Positions 1 through 12,300 of a stretch of DNA of 64,000 bases are shown here, piece by piece. The stretch comes from Endomychus coccineus. Lineage: Eukaryota > Arthropoda > Insecta > Coleoptera > Endomychidae. Location: positions 194,952,315 through 195,016,314 of the forward strand of contig OY294068.1 in NCBI GenBank assembly GCA_958510875.1, written 5' to 3'. A program made the position numbers and the translations under genes. The number at the start of each line of letters is the position of its first letter. The first letter of the stretch is position 1. The notes under the pieces were generated by a model. The model searched no databases and was not told the origin of the DNA. It saw nothing but the letters and a program-made list of their open reading frames with translations.

Positions 1-1200
1 TAGGCCTTGTGCTATAGAAATGTTCTGTCTATGCGACATTATCCATAAAATCTCATCGCATCATCATAATCTTCGTCCAGCTGTAAACTGCACCGGTTAA
101 ACTTTGGCTTGGCTTTCCACATTATATTTTCGGATGAACTCCGATACCACTGACCTACAAGGCCTAACAGATCAAGTGCAAATATAGCGTCAAGTTTCGT
201 ACTCCATTAGGCAATGTAACAGTAAACCTCTGGTGTGTTCATTCATTTATTTCAGTAACCAACCCACAGAAACAAAGTTTTAATTAAAATTGGAGTAATT
301 AGTCTCGGAACTTTTGAAACATTAAAATGAGAACGAAGGTTTCAAAGTTAATGTTTCGGAGAATGGGGTATTCTAACGGCCTACGGTTGTCAACAAGGAA
401 TATCAGCAGTGAGTGAATTTCGAAGGTGTTGACGTTGAATTTCACGATTCTGGAGTAACTATACGTTTATATCTGAAGATAAACACCCCCCCCCCCCCCC
501 TGGAGAATGGTAGCACGTTATTAGCGAACTTATGAGAGGATGGCAAACATTAGGGTATTTCGTTATTTAGACACGTAATGAAGTCTTGTATTTTAATGAA
601 ATATTTTATCTCCGCCACCGCGTTTGGGCACATTTCCAATTTGTTCCGCGATGTTAACACCACCCACGATAAACTACCTTCCGACGATTCACTCAACCTG
701 CAAATGTTTTATGTTGTATAGTTCATTTACGTTAAGAATGATGTGACGTCATGGATCAAGGTCACCCATTGTTATCAGATGGAGCAGTTTCTCGATGTTT
801 TTGAATATAACTAACGATTGATTCAATGAACTTTTTACTAACAAAATTAGGAGTTCTTCACTTATTATATCAAATAAGACAAATTATGTATTATCTTGAA
901 AGTAATGAAACTGTTGGTTTTTATCATTTCGGTTACATCTTGCATTTTTTTTCAAAGGGTTTATAAACGATATGAGAAATAACTAATAGTTTCAAATACA
1001 GGTATAATTATTAAACTTCAGAAAAGGAAGCGTATATTAAACCGATATTGCACTCCCATACGAGTGTTACTCTATTGGGGTTCTTTACTAGTTCCGATAG
1101 TTCTTTTACACAATCAAGTACACATTTTAAGATGATTGTGTATGACTCCAGTGCCTTAAGCACTTTTAGGGTGCTCACTATGATTGTGATTTGTCTATTC
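1..1200. other. Unassigned AT-rich stretch
   Basis: No open frame, splice-flanked exon or repeat shared with the rest of the window was recognised. A run of C lies at about 486-500. Confidence 0.5.
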
Positions 1201-1800
1201 TCATAGGCTCTCCCTCATAATTCCAGCACATGTTGTAATTGCTAATATCCAGCACCTGTACTTTATTCGATCTTGGTGCCTTCGGTAATCCATACGGAAT
1301 CCCCTGGTATCATATGAGGATTGCTCCCAGCGTTCTCCCGCCCATTCAAGGTTCGAATCGTGAACGGTATGGAAGTGCTGTGAACCTTGACCCTGTCCTG
1401 TGTCTGATCTTATCCACAACGGCCCAGGTGTTCCGAGCAATCCAAGAATACTTCGGCCTTTCCTTGTCCAATAAAATCAAAGCGTTACGCTCCTCTTATG
1501 GCTTCTGCCTGAACGGTGAGGTGTAGTGGCTCCAACCCCAACAGTCTTCCCATCGCAGCCGTTTGGGTGGTCGGCATTGCACCTGTTATTCCTAAGCCGT
1601 CAGCCTCTGAACTCTGTTCAGGGAATGCTGGAATACTTTCAGTTTTGTTTTTGGCCACCACACGATTACGGCATATGTTATAATGTGTCTCACTATGGTG
1701 GTGTACATTCAGGGCACCATCCGTGGAGTCCCCAGGTTCTGCTGACTGGTCCACAATTTATCGCTTTATTAGTGGCTTTCATTACTCTGCCTTAAACACT
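1201..1800 (-). pseudogene. LINE (R1/I group) RT-thumb to RNase H fragment
   Basis: Read on the minus strand, the 1754-1485 frame contains LGITGAMPTTQTAAM followed by LGLEPLHLTVQAEA, the conserved block between reverse transcriptase thumb and RNase H in R1/I-group non-LTR elements. Further along (about 1290-1240), in another frame, comes WITEGTKIE-stop-STGAG, which resembles the start of RNase H (normally TDGSK...GTGAG) but has the first catalytic Asp changed to Glu and a stop. Several frame changes make it a dead fragment. It is homologous to 41770-42310, which shares the same block. Confidence 0.75.
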
Positions 1801-3539
1801 ATAGTTATTCTAAACAATGCACATCAACAATAACAGAAATATTCACTTTATCAGTACGTCGAATAGTCTTCGCTATTTCTGGTATTGGTTTTCCTAGACT
1901 ATGTCCACATAACCACTGATTTTTTTTCGCTGAACCATCTGTGCTAAATTGATCCCTGTAGTAAATTATATGCAAATATGTTGAATGGGGTTAACAATGT
2001 AATGGCAATGGGTTAGACAAAGCCACTCCGTTGCCTATATTTTCCAGGTAACATAATTATCTGCTACGTATAATGGTTGCGGCGTATACATATTTATCAA
2101 GATCAACAACAGTAGTTTGAAAGTGTTATCATAATGTAGGTATATTATTCCTACTTATCCTACATTGTATATCACATTTCTTGGTAGGTAATGCTTTTTG
2201 GCAGTTTATCCAATATCCACAACGATGGTGGTCACCATGATGATGGCCATCCTCTATTTTTAAAGAAAACATTAGTTCTACACTAGGAATGAAACCAGCA
2301 TTAAGTACGATACACATTGCTTCACCAACACCAATTTCCATAGCATACAACGTAAATGTACGTAGAACCTAGAATTGCAGTCCTGGGAAGAATTGCTTCT
2401 GTACTTGCGGAGTTTAATACTATTAAAATTTAGATTCACAACAAATATATGAACTCTCAATTCAAATCAGGAATTGCGCAATTCTTATCGGCAACTCTGT
2501 AATGTGTTACCAACTGTAAAAATTAAATATACCTGGCTTGCGCGGCACTTGGGTAAATTATTGAAATGAGTTGTTTGCAAAGTAACCAAGTATAACACAG
2601 CATTCTTATCATAGAAATACCATACTAGAGACAGATTAATATCGATAGAGCAGCATGTCAATATTTGGAATGATAAGTGATCACATGTAGCACAACATAT
2701 CAAGTCATTATAGGGAATACAACGGATAAATACAGTTCAAATACGGTTATTAATATCAGTCAAATTCTGGAGCGTTCAATTTGACACCATTTGTGAATAT
2801 TATTCACCAGTAATGATCATTTATTATTTAGACCAATGACAATATCATTGGATCAATATATCGAAAATAGAATGTTAATTAAATCAGATATATTCCAAAC
2901 AATACATATAGATTCGGAATATAAAACTGTATCTGAATTATATCAATGGAGCCGTGTTTGATCATTATACTTTGCATTGATGGGAATGTAAGAAGTTCGT
3001 AGTCAGAAATCGATGAGAATTCATCTGAACAATTTCCGTAAATAAGTTCCGCGCTATCTACGTCAATCTAGGAATATTTCAATTTAACAGTTGGTAGCAC
3101 TTTCCACGGTTGCCGATAAGAGAGTTTGTTTTGAATCTTAATTTTAATAGAATTGATCTACAAAAGTACATGAATGATTCTTTTCAGGACTATAATTCTA
3201 CCTACATTTACTTCGGGTGTCGTGTTAAGTGCGAGGGACATATTTTTCACTAGAGAGTATGAAACAACTACAAAGAAAAGCGCAAGCACCGTGTTAGGAC
3301 ACATAGACACACTCATGGCTACCTATGATTGTAGGCTGGCAGGAGTTTGATTTGGCGCGTCTTTGGAATTGAGAGAGACCACGAAATTTGAAATATGTCT
3401 ACTGAGTTTAATAATAAAACTAAGGCTTACTTCGCTGTTAACTAATACTGATTTTTTGTAAGAGACGCTGTTACAAGCTTAATGAATTCATATTCAAAAC
3501 AAATAACTAACAATCAATGAATCAAAATGAGGGAAGTCC
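1801..3539. other. Unassigned stretch
   Basis: Short frames only. About 1830-1910 shares a short motif (TTTATCAGTAC...GTCGAAT) with 12455-12500, so at least that part is repetitive. Nothing else is recognisable. Confidence 0.4.
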
Positions 3540-3965
3540 AGAGCACTCAGACCGTTTGACTAGGTCCAATTATACAAGACTCACTGACGACTGATGTCTT
3601 CTATGGCGTCAGATGGTAAGTATGCGCGGCCGAGGTAGCCCAAGAGAAGCCACTGCTGGACACTATACAAGGATATGAAGGCCTCGCCGCATCTACTATA
3701 ACCTGGGTCATCAACAATGCCCAGGTAGTGTAGATGTTTGTTCGGATGACAATGTCCTGTTACCAGTTTTGAGCCACTACTGCTCATAGCGAGAAGTGTT
3801 TTCTAGTCTTTGGCCTCATACCAGGGGCATTGCGCCAAATACTATCATTGGTACGGGGCATGAGGTGACTAGAAAACCTTGTTTGGACAATTCATCGCCA
3901 CTTCGTCTCCTTTTACGCCAGAGTTAGCGAGTATCCATACTAGCTGAAGTTTGTTCCTTTATCCA
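3540..3965 (-). pseudogene. LINE (I/R1 group) RNase H end and zinc-knuckle fragment
   Basis: On the minus strand, about 3960-3890 reads VWILANSGVKGDEVA, the end of an RNase H domain (usual form WxPxHSGxxGNExAD). A shifted frame at 3787-3581 reads LVTGHCHPNKHLHYLGIVD, then a CSRCGEA-like knuckle in which the first Cys is Tyr. The order RNase H, TGH block, CCHC-like knuckle is the C-terminus of I/R1-group LINEs. The 3' flank near 3565-3530 resembles the 3' untranslated end of the copy at 6640-7220, so they are one family. Confidence 0.7.
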
Positions 3966-5439
3966 GGGTCTCCCTGCACTCCAAAATAAGCCTAGAAGTC
4001 AATTTATAGTTCCGCTCGGCTGTCAGTATAGATCCTCCCCCCCCCCCCCAAGCAAGGGGTAAACGAACTTTTCAACTTTAAGGAGACTTAAAAAAAAGAC
4101 CGACTAGTCGTATTAGCTTAAATAATGTACATATTAACTTTATTAATGTACATTCTGAAACAGAGCTGAATGTAGAAAAAACTACTGATAGATTTGCTGA
4201 AAGCCCAATAGATCTTTTGTCATCACCCATACAGATCTTAGAATAGGGGTATTGAGCTCCATAAAGCCAATGTGTCTTGTATGTAACCGTTTAAGAAAAA
4301 CCTGAAAATACGAGAGAATCGCGCTTCGAGTGGGTGGAGCGTAATCCCGAGTTTTTTTCTTAAACGGTTGCAAGAAAAAGGACACTTGAAACCTCTATTC
4401 TAAGATCTCTATGTCATTCCCCCCTCTCAAGGAAGACTGTTGGATCCGCCCATTATCACCGTCTATCCAACGTTTGATCAGTCTCATTTGGTAGCTGTCA
4501 TGCAGAAACATGAATACTTTAACTAGCTTGCCACGTCGCACTTTAGAGGGTTTATTAATTGCAATGGTCCATTATATGGATACAGAACATTTTACAGTGA
4601 CGATTGCCGGGATACGTGATCATTTTGGTGTGTTTGCAATTTAAAATTTCATCTATTTTCTTCAAAAGACAATAGAAACCTCATGCGTGATCGCTCTGAA
4701 AGGTCAGCCGTCATGGGTGGCAGTGTTCTAGAACAATCTAACACCCGCTCTCGCTCCCAGGAATTAACTTCCACCAAAGAACTCTCCAACGAATTTTTAA
4801 GTACGAGGATTGACACCTTTCATCTTACGAAATCAAGTTGGCTGCCTTCTTTCAGAGTGGTACGCGACGTTTCCGTAAAAAATTTTTGTACAAGTCAGCT
4901 TCCAAAGAAACTGAATAATTGTTGAAAAACTACTGTCCTGGTTCACCATATTAATAATGCAAATTAAAAATTCCCCCTCGTCATAGTTTTTAGAGTTACC
5001 GGCCAGCCGCCACTGATGTATCCCTCCCCTCTATAAATGATAAGGGATACAGCGAAAAGTTTTATGTGATTAAATTCACATAAATTCCCAGACACCAGCT
5101 TCAATTTAATTATCTTTTCAGCTTTAATAAAAGTGAACTTACTGAGAGAGCAGCTGAGTTTTAAATGGATTATGTACAGCTTCTGAATACCAAATTAAGA
5201 GGAGAAACTCGTTGAAAAATATGTTCATGATAACAATATAATGTTTTTCAGTAGAAACATCAAAGAGTTTATTGTCCATTTCACCTATTCATTTCTTATA
5301 GTTAGCAATGATATGCCGTTTTTTGATATGATTGAGAAAAAATTAAATTGTATACGATGATAGCTATTGCTATTGCCTTCACTTAAAAACATATATTCAT
5401 AATGACACCATTATTCAATTGAAGCAGTCACTGTTGCGA
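3966..5439. other. Unassigned stretch with C-run and small hairpin
   Basis: It holds a poly-C run near 4037-4049 and a short inverted repeat (AACCGTTTAAGAAAAA near 4285 against its complement near 4355-4370). The 80-codon frame at 4683-4925 has no recognisable motif. Confidence 0.4.
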
Positions 5440-5620
5440 ACAATTTTCTTTCTGTTCAATAAATCGATCATTCTATTGAAGATACACCTAACCGATAAAC
5501 AGCGTGGTAAAAGACCAAATTATCTAAAGTCATCTATGAATAGATAACATACTAAAATGTCAAATAATGTAGCTTATTGACTAATAGTTCTCTCGAACTT
5601 TCAAAGTTACGGGGGATATT
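5440..5620 (-). repeat. Repeat family B, inverted partial copy
   Basis: The reverse complement of this stretch matches 7265-7440 across blocks such as GGTCTTTTACCACGCTGTTT and CAATAGAATGATCG. It is an inverted copy of the family whose forward copies lie at 5880-6120 and 7245-7500. Confidence 0.65.
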
Positions 5621-5689
5621 AAAGTACACCAAAAAGAACCAATATAGAATTGGAAGTACAAATGAGTGTATGAATGTATTCATTTGGTT

Positions 5690-6130
5690 CTGGTTAAGGT
5701 AACAATGATAAAATCTCTCTAGTCCACTTTCTCGTTCCACTGATGAGCTCTATGTGAAGATCTAAACAGCTATCTGGAACTATTAGTTTGTGATGTTACT
5801 GATCTAGACTAGAAATACTTTATCAACTAGAAACCAATATTCATACATTCATTTTTATTTCTATTGCTATATTTTTTCGGTTTAGCATCTGCCCCTCAAA
5901 TAGTTTAACATTTCCCGTAACCTTAAAATTTTGAGAAATCTATTAGTCATAAGGCGGTGTTGGATAATTTGGTCTTTCTACCACGCCACTTGTCGGTCAT
6001 GTGTACTTTCAAGAGAATGATTGGTCAATAACTTTACAAACTTTCTTTTTCTACTGATGAACTCCATCTCTGTCTAGTTTGTGACAAGCTGGACTAGACT
6101 TACCTATCATTGTTATCTGGCACAACCAAC
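5690..6130 (+). repeat. Repeat family B, two adjacent partial copies
   Basis: Two pieces of the same family lie in tandem. The first (about 5720-5830) contains ACTGATGAGCTC followed by AACAGCTATCTGGAACTATTAG. The second (5880-6120) contains TGCCCCTCAAATAGTTTAACA, AGAATGATTGGTCAATAAC and CTACTGATGAACTC. The core CTGATGA with a downstream CAGCT...TTAG pairing segment resembles a hammerhead ribozyme (see 19050-19165). No protein is encoded, so this is a SINE- or MITE-like repeat. Confidence 0.6.
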
Positions 6131-6201
6131 TTTCTGAATTTGTTAGAGATCTTATCCGTGAAGTTGTTTTGGATAGTAGATTTCCGCGGACAGCTAATCT
6201 T

Positions 6202-6401
6202 GAAAAATCTTGTCTTCCGGATGGATTCCGCGTCACAATAGCTCGACTTGATGCCGACGTTTCGCCAACCATTACAGGTGGCATCAGTTTCAGTTCAAGC
6301 CTCAAGCCTGCCCTGAAGATGCCACCTGTAATGGTTGGCGAAACTTCAGCATCAAGTCGAGCTATTGTGACGCGGAATCCATCCGGAAGACAAGATTTTT
6401 C
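6202..6401. repeat. Palindromic repeat with hammerhead-like core
   Basis: Arms of about 84 bp (6202-6285 and 6318-6401) are near-perfect inverted repeats around a loop of about 32 bp. The plus strand of the right arm reads CTGAAGA (6313-6319), a GC-rich hairpin, then GAAA (6340-6343). The minus strand of the left arm reads GGCGAAACGTCGGCATC. CTGANGA, stem, GAAAC, GTC is the hammerhead arrangement reported in Penelope-like elements. A second, more decayed copy of the palindrome lies at 24893-25150. Confidence 0.7.
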
Positions 6402-6639
6402 GTGAAGTTGTTGGTCATGCTCCTCATGAAAAGAGGGCTATGGAATTGTTGAAGGTCTCTAAGGACAGAGGGATCCTTCCTTAAGCATCATTTCGGAACA
6501 AACACCCGTTCCAAAAGGAAGCGTGAAGAATTATCAAACATCTTTACACAGATGCATAAAGCTCAAGCTCATGCTAAGTAAGAAGTCCAATAAGATTTTT
6601 TCTACAATTCAGTTAACATTTACGATCTAGGCTGTGCAG

Positions 6640-7220
6640 CTAGTATGGTAACCTGCCCACTCTGGCGAAAAGAGAAACGGAGTGGCAGATAAATTGGTCA
6701 AACGAGGTTCCTTGAGCGCTCCTAGCCCCGATTCAATGATCGGAATCTCATCAATCACCGGCCTCCACACCTCCAAGGAGCTACTGGATAGGCAGTGGAT
6801 CTTGGTCTGGTGTGGTGATCCTGGCATAAGGCAGTCGAAGTTCCACATTAGGGACTTCTCGCCTAAACTCTCTAAAACCCCACTCTCTATGACAGGACTC
6901 CTCACAGAACATAGTGTCTTCTGAATAATCATGTGTACACAATGGGCATTGTCGAAGACCTAGCTTGTAGTAGATGTGAAGAGGCAGACGAAACTGCTTC
7001 TCATGTTCTAGCAGAATGTCCAGCACTGGATTCTCTCAAGCTATGACACCTCGGCCGGTTGAAGCCATAAGAGATATTAGTATTAGTCCATGCAAAATTT
7101 TAGCCTTCGGCACTGTCTTAGGCCTGCTGGACTAATTATTGTATCAAGTGGCGTACAATGGACCTAATTAGGTCCCTTGAACACGTCCGCCCCCGTTATA
7201 ATTGATTGATTGATTGATGA
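6640..7220 (+). mobile_element. 5'-truncated LINE copy with target-site duplication
   Basis: It is flanked by the direct repeat GCTGTGCAG (6631-6639 and 7221-7229) and ends in (TTGA)n at about 7199-7218, as expected of target-primed reverse transcription of a 5'-truncated element. The frame from 6640 reads LVW-stop-PAHSGEKRNGVADKLVKRG, the last part of RNase H with one stop. A shifted frame at about 6935-7040 contains CSRCEEADETASHVLAECPAL, the C-terminal knuckle of I/R1-group LINEs. Frameshifts and stops show it is inactive. Its closest relative in the window is at 3540-3965. Confidence 0.85.
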
Positions 7221-7244
7221 GCTGTGCAGATTGGTTCGTATTGG

Positions 7245-7500
7245 TGTTGCTATCTGCCCCTCAACTAGTTCAACATTCCCCCTAACTTTACAAATTCGAC
7301 AAATCCATTAGTCAATGTGCTACATAATTTGACTCTTTGTAAGACATTCATAGATGGTGTTAAATGAGTTGGTCCTTTTACCACACTGTTTGTAGGTTTA
7401 GTGTACCTTCAACAGAATGATCGGTCAATAATGTTAAAAATTCTCGTGTTCTACTGATAAGCTCTATGAGAAGAGTTATAGACTCGTCCACAAAAATATG
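7245..7500 (+). repeat. Repeat family B copy
   Basis: It matches 5880-6120 through ATCTGCCCCTCAACTAGTT, the block TGGTCCTTTTACCACACTGT, CAGAATGATCGGTCAATAA, and CTACTGATAAGCTCTATGAGAAG. The hammerhead-like core has decayed (CTGATAA instead of CTGATGA). Confidence 0.6.
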
Positions 7501-8649
7501 TTATTCCACGGGATAAGAAGTGGATGGTCTATATGTAAAATACATTTTTGATAACAATAAAAGATATATTCGATTATTGAAATGATATCTACGCAGAAAC
7601 TGATCACGTTTACGCTGTTATACGATTTTATTGTTGAGTTTCCACTTCGTCACGATATTGTCAAGCGAAAGCTATACACAAAATCTATAAAAATGGATGT
7701 GTTCAACAAGAGATAACTGTTTGTTCACCTAAACTGCCGTTTCACGGACCATTTTCGGCCCGAAAGGCTCATTTACTCCATAAAAGTTGATAGCTTCGTG
7801 TGAGGAATATTAAGGTTGATAAATTTTTAAAGTGAGCGTTAGAGAAAATCCGCTAACGGTTTATGAATGCACGACAATGCGAGCGAACGACAGTGTGTCA
7901 AGATATCTCATGAATATTATACACTGTTCGTCGATATAATGCCAAAGTAATGGATAAATTGTTGATATGTTAGGACATTTGACGGAAGGCTTTTAATAGC
8001 TTACAATCTTTCAAATATTTATGAATGTATGAGCATACATTTTGAATGAATAATGAATCATGAAGTGAGGCAGCGCTAGAAACTAATCCATTAGAAGTAG
8101 TCAACAAGATTTAAATATTGCAGAAAATTGCGAGATAAGTAGAGGTTTGAATGTGCATCATGTATTCAAAGGGTAAGTATTCACTTCATACGAATGTAAC
8201 CTGCAACCAAATAGCCAAAGTCGTGGAATCCATCCAGCTCAATGAATCACTTTAGGCAGATCGAGTATATACCTCAACCATGAGCTTAGCGATCTAACTT
8301 ATTCGATCGAATGAATTCGTTTTTGAAAATTATAAGCATACGTCAGCACCAGTACAATATTGTAATAAGTGAAGAAAGTAGTGCACAAAGAGAGATTAGA
8401 AAAGGAAGAAGAGTCCATATTCTGCGAGGAAGAAACTTCTATTCTCATTTTCTCAGAATACATTACCGTGCAAAACCCAACGGTACGACACCTTTTTTTT
8501 TTCTGTGGAGAAGAAATGATTCATGCACACCAGGAGCTTTTGATCTATCACTCCTGGTAGTGCAGAACTCACTCTAAAAAACGAGCATACCTGGTAAAAC
8601 CTCTCCTTTCTCATCTATATCCCGGGAGCGCGTTTCGCATTACTTCAGG
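7501..8649. other. Unassigned stretch
   Basis: No recognisable element. Overlapping frames at 8311-8577 lack domains and show no splice or start context that would support a gene. Confidence 0.4.
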
Positions 8650-9225
8650 AAATGGACTGCCTCGTTGATGAACTCTTCATTTGTTTCGCCAAGTTGTTTC
8701 TGGGTTTTTATATCCGAGGACGAGTAGCTTGTCCATCGTCGGATAGAACTGAGCCCAGAAGTTCCTTTATTGGGTCTTCATCAAATAAGAAGGGTTTTTC
8801 CACAATGATTAGTCCGTTACCGTTCATGTTCATCCTCTTCTTTGGTCTTTATGATCGGTCTTATGAGATTTGCATAGATTCATGTATCTTTATCCTGGAC
8901 CATGTTATTCACAATAGTTTCTGAATTTATCTCTCTATTTTGGAGGTCGTTCATACCCCTTCTCTCTGCTGACCATCTAGGACATTAAATAATAGTATGA
9001 TGAGGAGTATCTATTGCTCCATAGTATACGCATTCGGTTATTTTAAATCTACACAAGTACTTCTGAAGCATCCGTGGCCCGTCAACACCTGACTCACATA
9101 TTAATCCACTTGTTCATATTCACGTTTATACCACGTCTCTATGTTTGGAATGAGATCTCGTGTATGAACAGCTTTTGGGGTGGTATATCACCTTTCCTGT
9201 CACTACCTATTTTCCTTCAATTTTG
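8650..9225 (-). pseudogene. R1-clade LINE C-terminal fragment
   Basis: On the minus strand, about 9160-8990 reads DLIPNIETWYKREYEQVD, a stop, then SQVLTGHGCFRKYLCRFKI. This is the conserved segment in R1-clade elements: a basic Trp-rich stretch, then TGHGCFxxYLxRF just before the C-terminal knuckle. The knuckle cysteines are lost (ECVYYG for CxxC) and further stops follow. The rest toward 8650 appears to be decayed C-terminus and 3' untranslated sequence. Confidence 0.7.
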
Positions 9226-9503
9226 AGAACGGTACGACACGTAGGGCGCATCAAACAGAAGTGATAGCCTGAACTTTCTCAAAGAGTCATTGGTTGAAGG
9301 AATTGCTGCTAGAAGTTGACTCACCCGAAACGGCTCAGCAACAGAATAAAGCACAAGTAGACCTGTTTACAACATCTCCTATGGCTCCAAATCTTGTTTC
9401 CTATGACAAAATTGTCAATTTTTGAGATTCATCACTTCCAAATTTTATTTGGATTCAAAATTTTCTTACTGAAACTCATCTCGAAAAATTTTGTATAATT
9501 ATA

Positions 9504-10242
9504 CAGGCTGTCCCGAATTGCATGTGCAAAACACAGGGTGGCATAAACGTTCAAAATATAAAAAAAAAAGTTCATATAGCTATGGGACGGCAAACAGCGT
9601 GTTGTATCGATTTGAACCAAATTTTGTATGCAGGATCCTTTAGTAAGTTGTCATATTCTATGGAATATCGAGTCCCAAAAGCAACCAGTGGCGGAGTTAT
9701 GGAGGTTCTGCCTTATTTAATCTGGCACATTTCGCTGCTATAAACCGTATGTGGCTAAGCAATCATTTTCCTGGGAGATAGATAGCTTCAACAGAATGGC
9801 CACCTCGCTCTCCGGACTTGACTCCCGTTAATTTTTTGTGTAGGGTTATTTGGAAGGCAAAGTGTACGCAACTCCCGCAAACACTAGAGAAGAGTTAATT
9901 AGGAGAATTAAATGAGCGGTGAAGATTTGCGGGGTAATCCTAATTTTATAAGTTATGCCACACATGCTGTCGAACGTAGATGCCAAAAGTGTATTGAAGT
10001 TGGAGTATTGCAATTCTGTGTATTAAAAAAAAAAATTAATTTTAATTTTTTAATTTTTTAAATGTCTTCTCAGTACTTTAATAGTATTTTCAGTGGATAA
10101 GGGTGATTATTCCTTATTAAAAGCGCAAATTAAATGTTTTATCCAAAATTTTACCCCAATTGGATTTTTTGCAGGGCTGTAATATTTTTTCTCAATTAAA
10201 TAAAACTGAACCGGCATAACTCCGCCAATTCGGGACATCCTG
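9504..10242 (+). mobile_element. Tc1/mariner-type element with decayed transposase
   Basis: The ends are inverted repeats, CAGGCTGTCCCGAATTG at 9504 and CAATTCGGGACATCCTG ending at 10242, each flanked by TA, the target used by the IS630-Tc1-mariner superfamily. Inside, about 9790-10015 reads as a broken transposase tail: a PPRSPDLTP-like segment mutated to SGLDSR, then VWGYLEGKVYATPANTREELIRRI. Only the tail is recognisable, and stops make it non-autonomous. The same CAGGATGTCCC end style occurs on the palindrome at 46813-47737. Confidence 0.8.
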
Positions 10243-11859
10243 TATATAACACCCTGAGGAGATTGAAATTTATCTCCAGTTTATTTAATGATTCACTCTA
10301 CTCGGCTCCAGGATTGGGACCTGTTGGAGTTCATCACATCAATTAGACCTTTTCCGCACCGCGGATAGAGGTCACTGGGTGAGAGAACTCCACTCCACAA
10401 ATGAAAGGTTTTCATATAAGGATAATTTTCCATATGCGTAGAGCGACTGTTGGCGAGGCGCAAGTAACTAGTGAAATCGTTAGGCAAGGTTTGAGTGTAC
10501 CCTGTAACGAGATCTTGAAAGACAAAAGGCACGTGACACGTTCAGTCACAAAACTTAGTCTCGCTCGGCGTCATATTCCTAGTGCCCGAAGCGACCAATT
10601 AAAATCTCAAGGTGGTACATTTTAAGACGCGTCATCGTCATAGACCGCGGCCGCGCTCATTTTCCTCGGTGTATTCCATATGATGTGGTTAAAACGGTAC
10701 AGTTCCTATAACTACCAGATAATTATCCCCTCGCATATACAACACCTCTACCTTTTCGCGTTATAATTATTAATGATGATACATGCAAGCAGTACTGTCC
10801 TTATTCTCGCTATAGACCAAAGTAACTGCAAACACTGTCTCATTAATTCTAATTATCTCGCCTAGTCATCTATGCTCGTCAAAGAGAAAAGGTTAGCTGC
10901 GAGTTAACGCGTCATTCCATTAGTGACATTGTTGTTACAGGAATCAGACACTCTCAGAAACTAATATTGTTAAAAAAAATATCAGGTAAAGACCTAGATA
11001 ATCAGGATATCCTGACCACCAGATGACTATTGACTGTCATGATCTTGACTAGTATGCTCAAGAGAACAGGTTTCATTCCCTTGCAGAAGGTATTTCTGCG
11101 AATTCCCTCGAGACGACGATAGTACCAGGATGTCCTGAGCCCCAGTTGCGCCGTATAGTTTGAATCTGGCACCAGAATCGTTATCAGCGACCCCAAAAAC
11201 CCCCGAGTAAAAAATTTTGGCTATATTTGGAAATTTTTTCAACATTTTTAATATTATCTCCTGAAAATGCATACAAAAAGATGCATTTTCTTCTGTAGAA
11301 ATGCTAAAATGCACATTGGAATAACATTTTTTTCTAAATGACATCCTGAATCGATTTAAAAAATTTTATCAAAATCGGTTCATCTGATTTTTTTTTACTT
11401 AGGTCTTTTTTCTGATTTACTTATTCGACTATTGAATTAGTATGTCGGACAGTGCAAGAAGTTAGTCCAGTGGATAAGCTGGGAATTTTGGCCGACTTTA
11501 AAAAAAAAAGCAAGAGGTCGTATCAAAAAAATTCTTTTTGCATAATGTTCTGTGGCTGATTTGAATCATTCGTGAGGGTTGAGCCAAGTGGACACGACCT
11601 CTCATTCACCCCTAAACGATAAATAACTCTATTTTTACCCTCTTTTCTAAGATAACTTTGAATTGAAAAAAAATTATTATTGAACATCCCTTTGAGCCAG
11701 CAAAATTATAACAACGAAGTTGAGAAACTTCAGCAAATTGCAGTTGACAATGGTTACCACAAATTTTCTATCAATAATTTAATTTCTAAATAAAAAAAGA
11801 AATTAGAGCCATTATCTCCAAATGCTTCAATAAAATTCAAAAGTTTCACTTATCATTCT
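10243..11859. other. Unassigned stretch
   Basis: About 10300-10680 is less AT-rich than its surroundings but has no recognisable frame. About 10970-11400 has low-complexity AT tracts. No gene is supported. Confidence 0.4.
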
Positions 11860-12300
11860 TCAGTAATCAATAGATTCCATAGTTTGTCTTCTGAATTTGC
11901 AATACAACCAGCTTATAGATGTAGGACAAGCTAAAACACCTTTTAGGCAACACCTTTGGTCAAGTTTCCGATTTCAACAATTCGTGTTCAAAATGCTATG
12001 TGGGTCAAACTAGAAGGAACATTTTAACTCGTTATGAGGAACATAATAAGAAAAATAATGGTGAAAAATCAGCGGCAGCCGAACATATTTTGAATACAGG
12101 TACCATTTCTCAAGGATGTTTATCTCTTTTAAAACACAGTACAGACAAATATCAAGGTTTTTTTTATTATTATCCCAGAGTAAACTATGATGATGGCTAC
12201 TTGGCAGCCGAAAGGTCATCATTACTTGATAGTATTTGTAATGAATAAGAGTGATTATTTCTTATTGATAGTCTTATAGTGTATCCACAGGGTAAACTCT
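11860..12300 (+). pseudogene. Penelope-like element, GIY-YIG endonuclease end
   Basis: About 11975-12246 reads CSKCYVGQTRRNILTRYEEH, then GEKSAAAEHIL and SLLKHSTDKY. CYVGQT...R..EH with a later Glu/His block is the GIY-YIG endonuclease that follows the reverse transcriptase in Penelope-like elements; here YVG replaces the canonical YIG. The reverse transcriptase is missing upstream. Directly downstream, 12185-12217 carries a TGATGA, hairpin, GAAAGGTC motif conserved at 45642-45672 and 47891-47921. GTGATTATTTCTTATT at about 12252 also recurs beside the other copies. Confidence 0.75.

Noticed and set aside
486..500. Poly-C runs here, near 4040 and near 48765
   Set aside because: Simple homopolymers, possibly length errors of sequencing; not counted as features of their own.
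1340..1362. GGTTCGAATC resembling a tRNA B box
   Set aside because: It lies in a decayed LINE coding region without an A box or cloverleaf at the right spacing.
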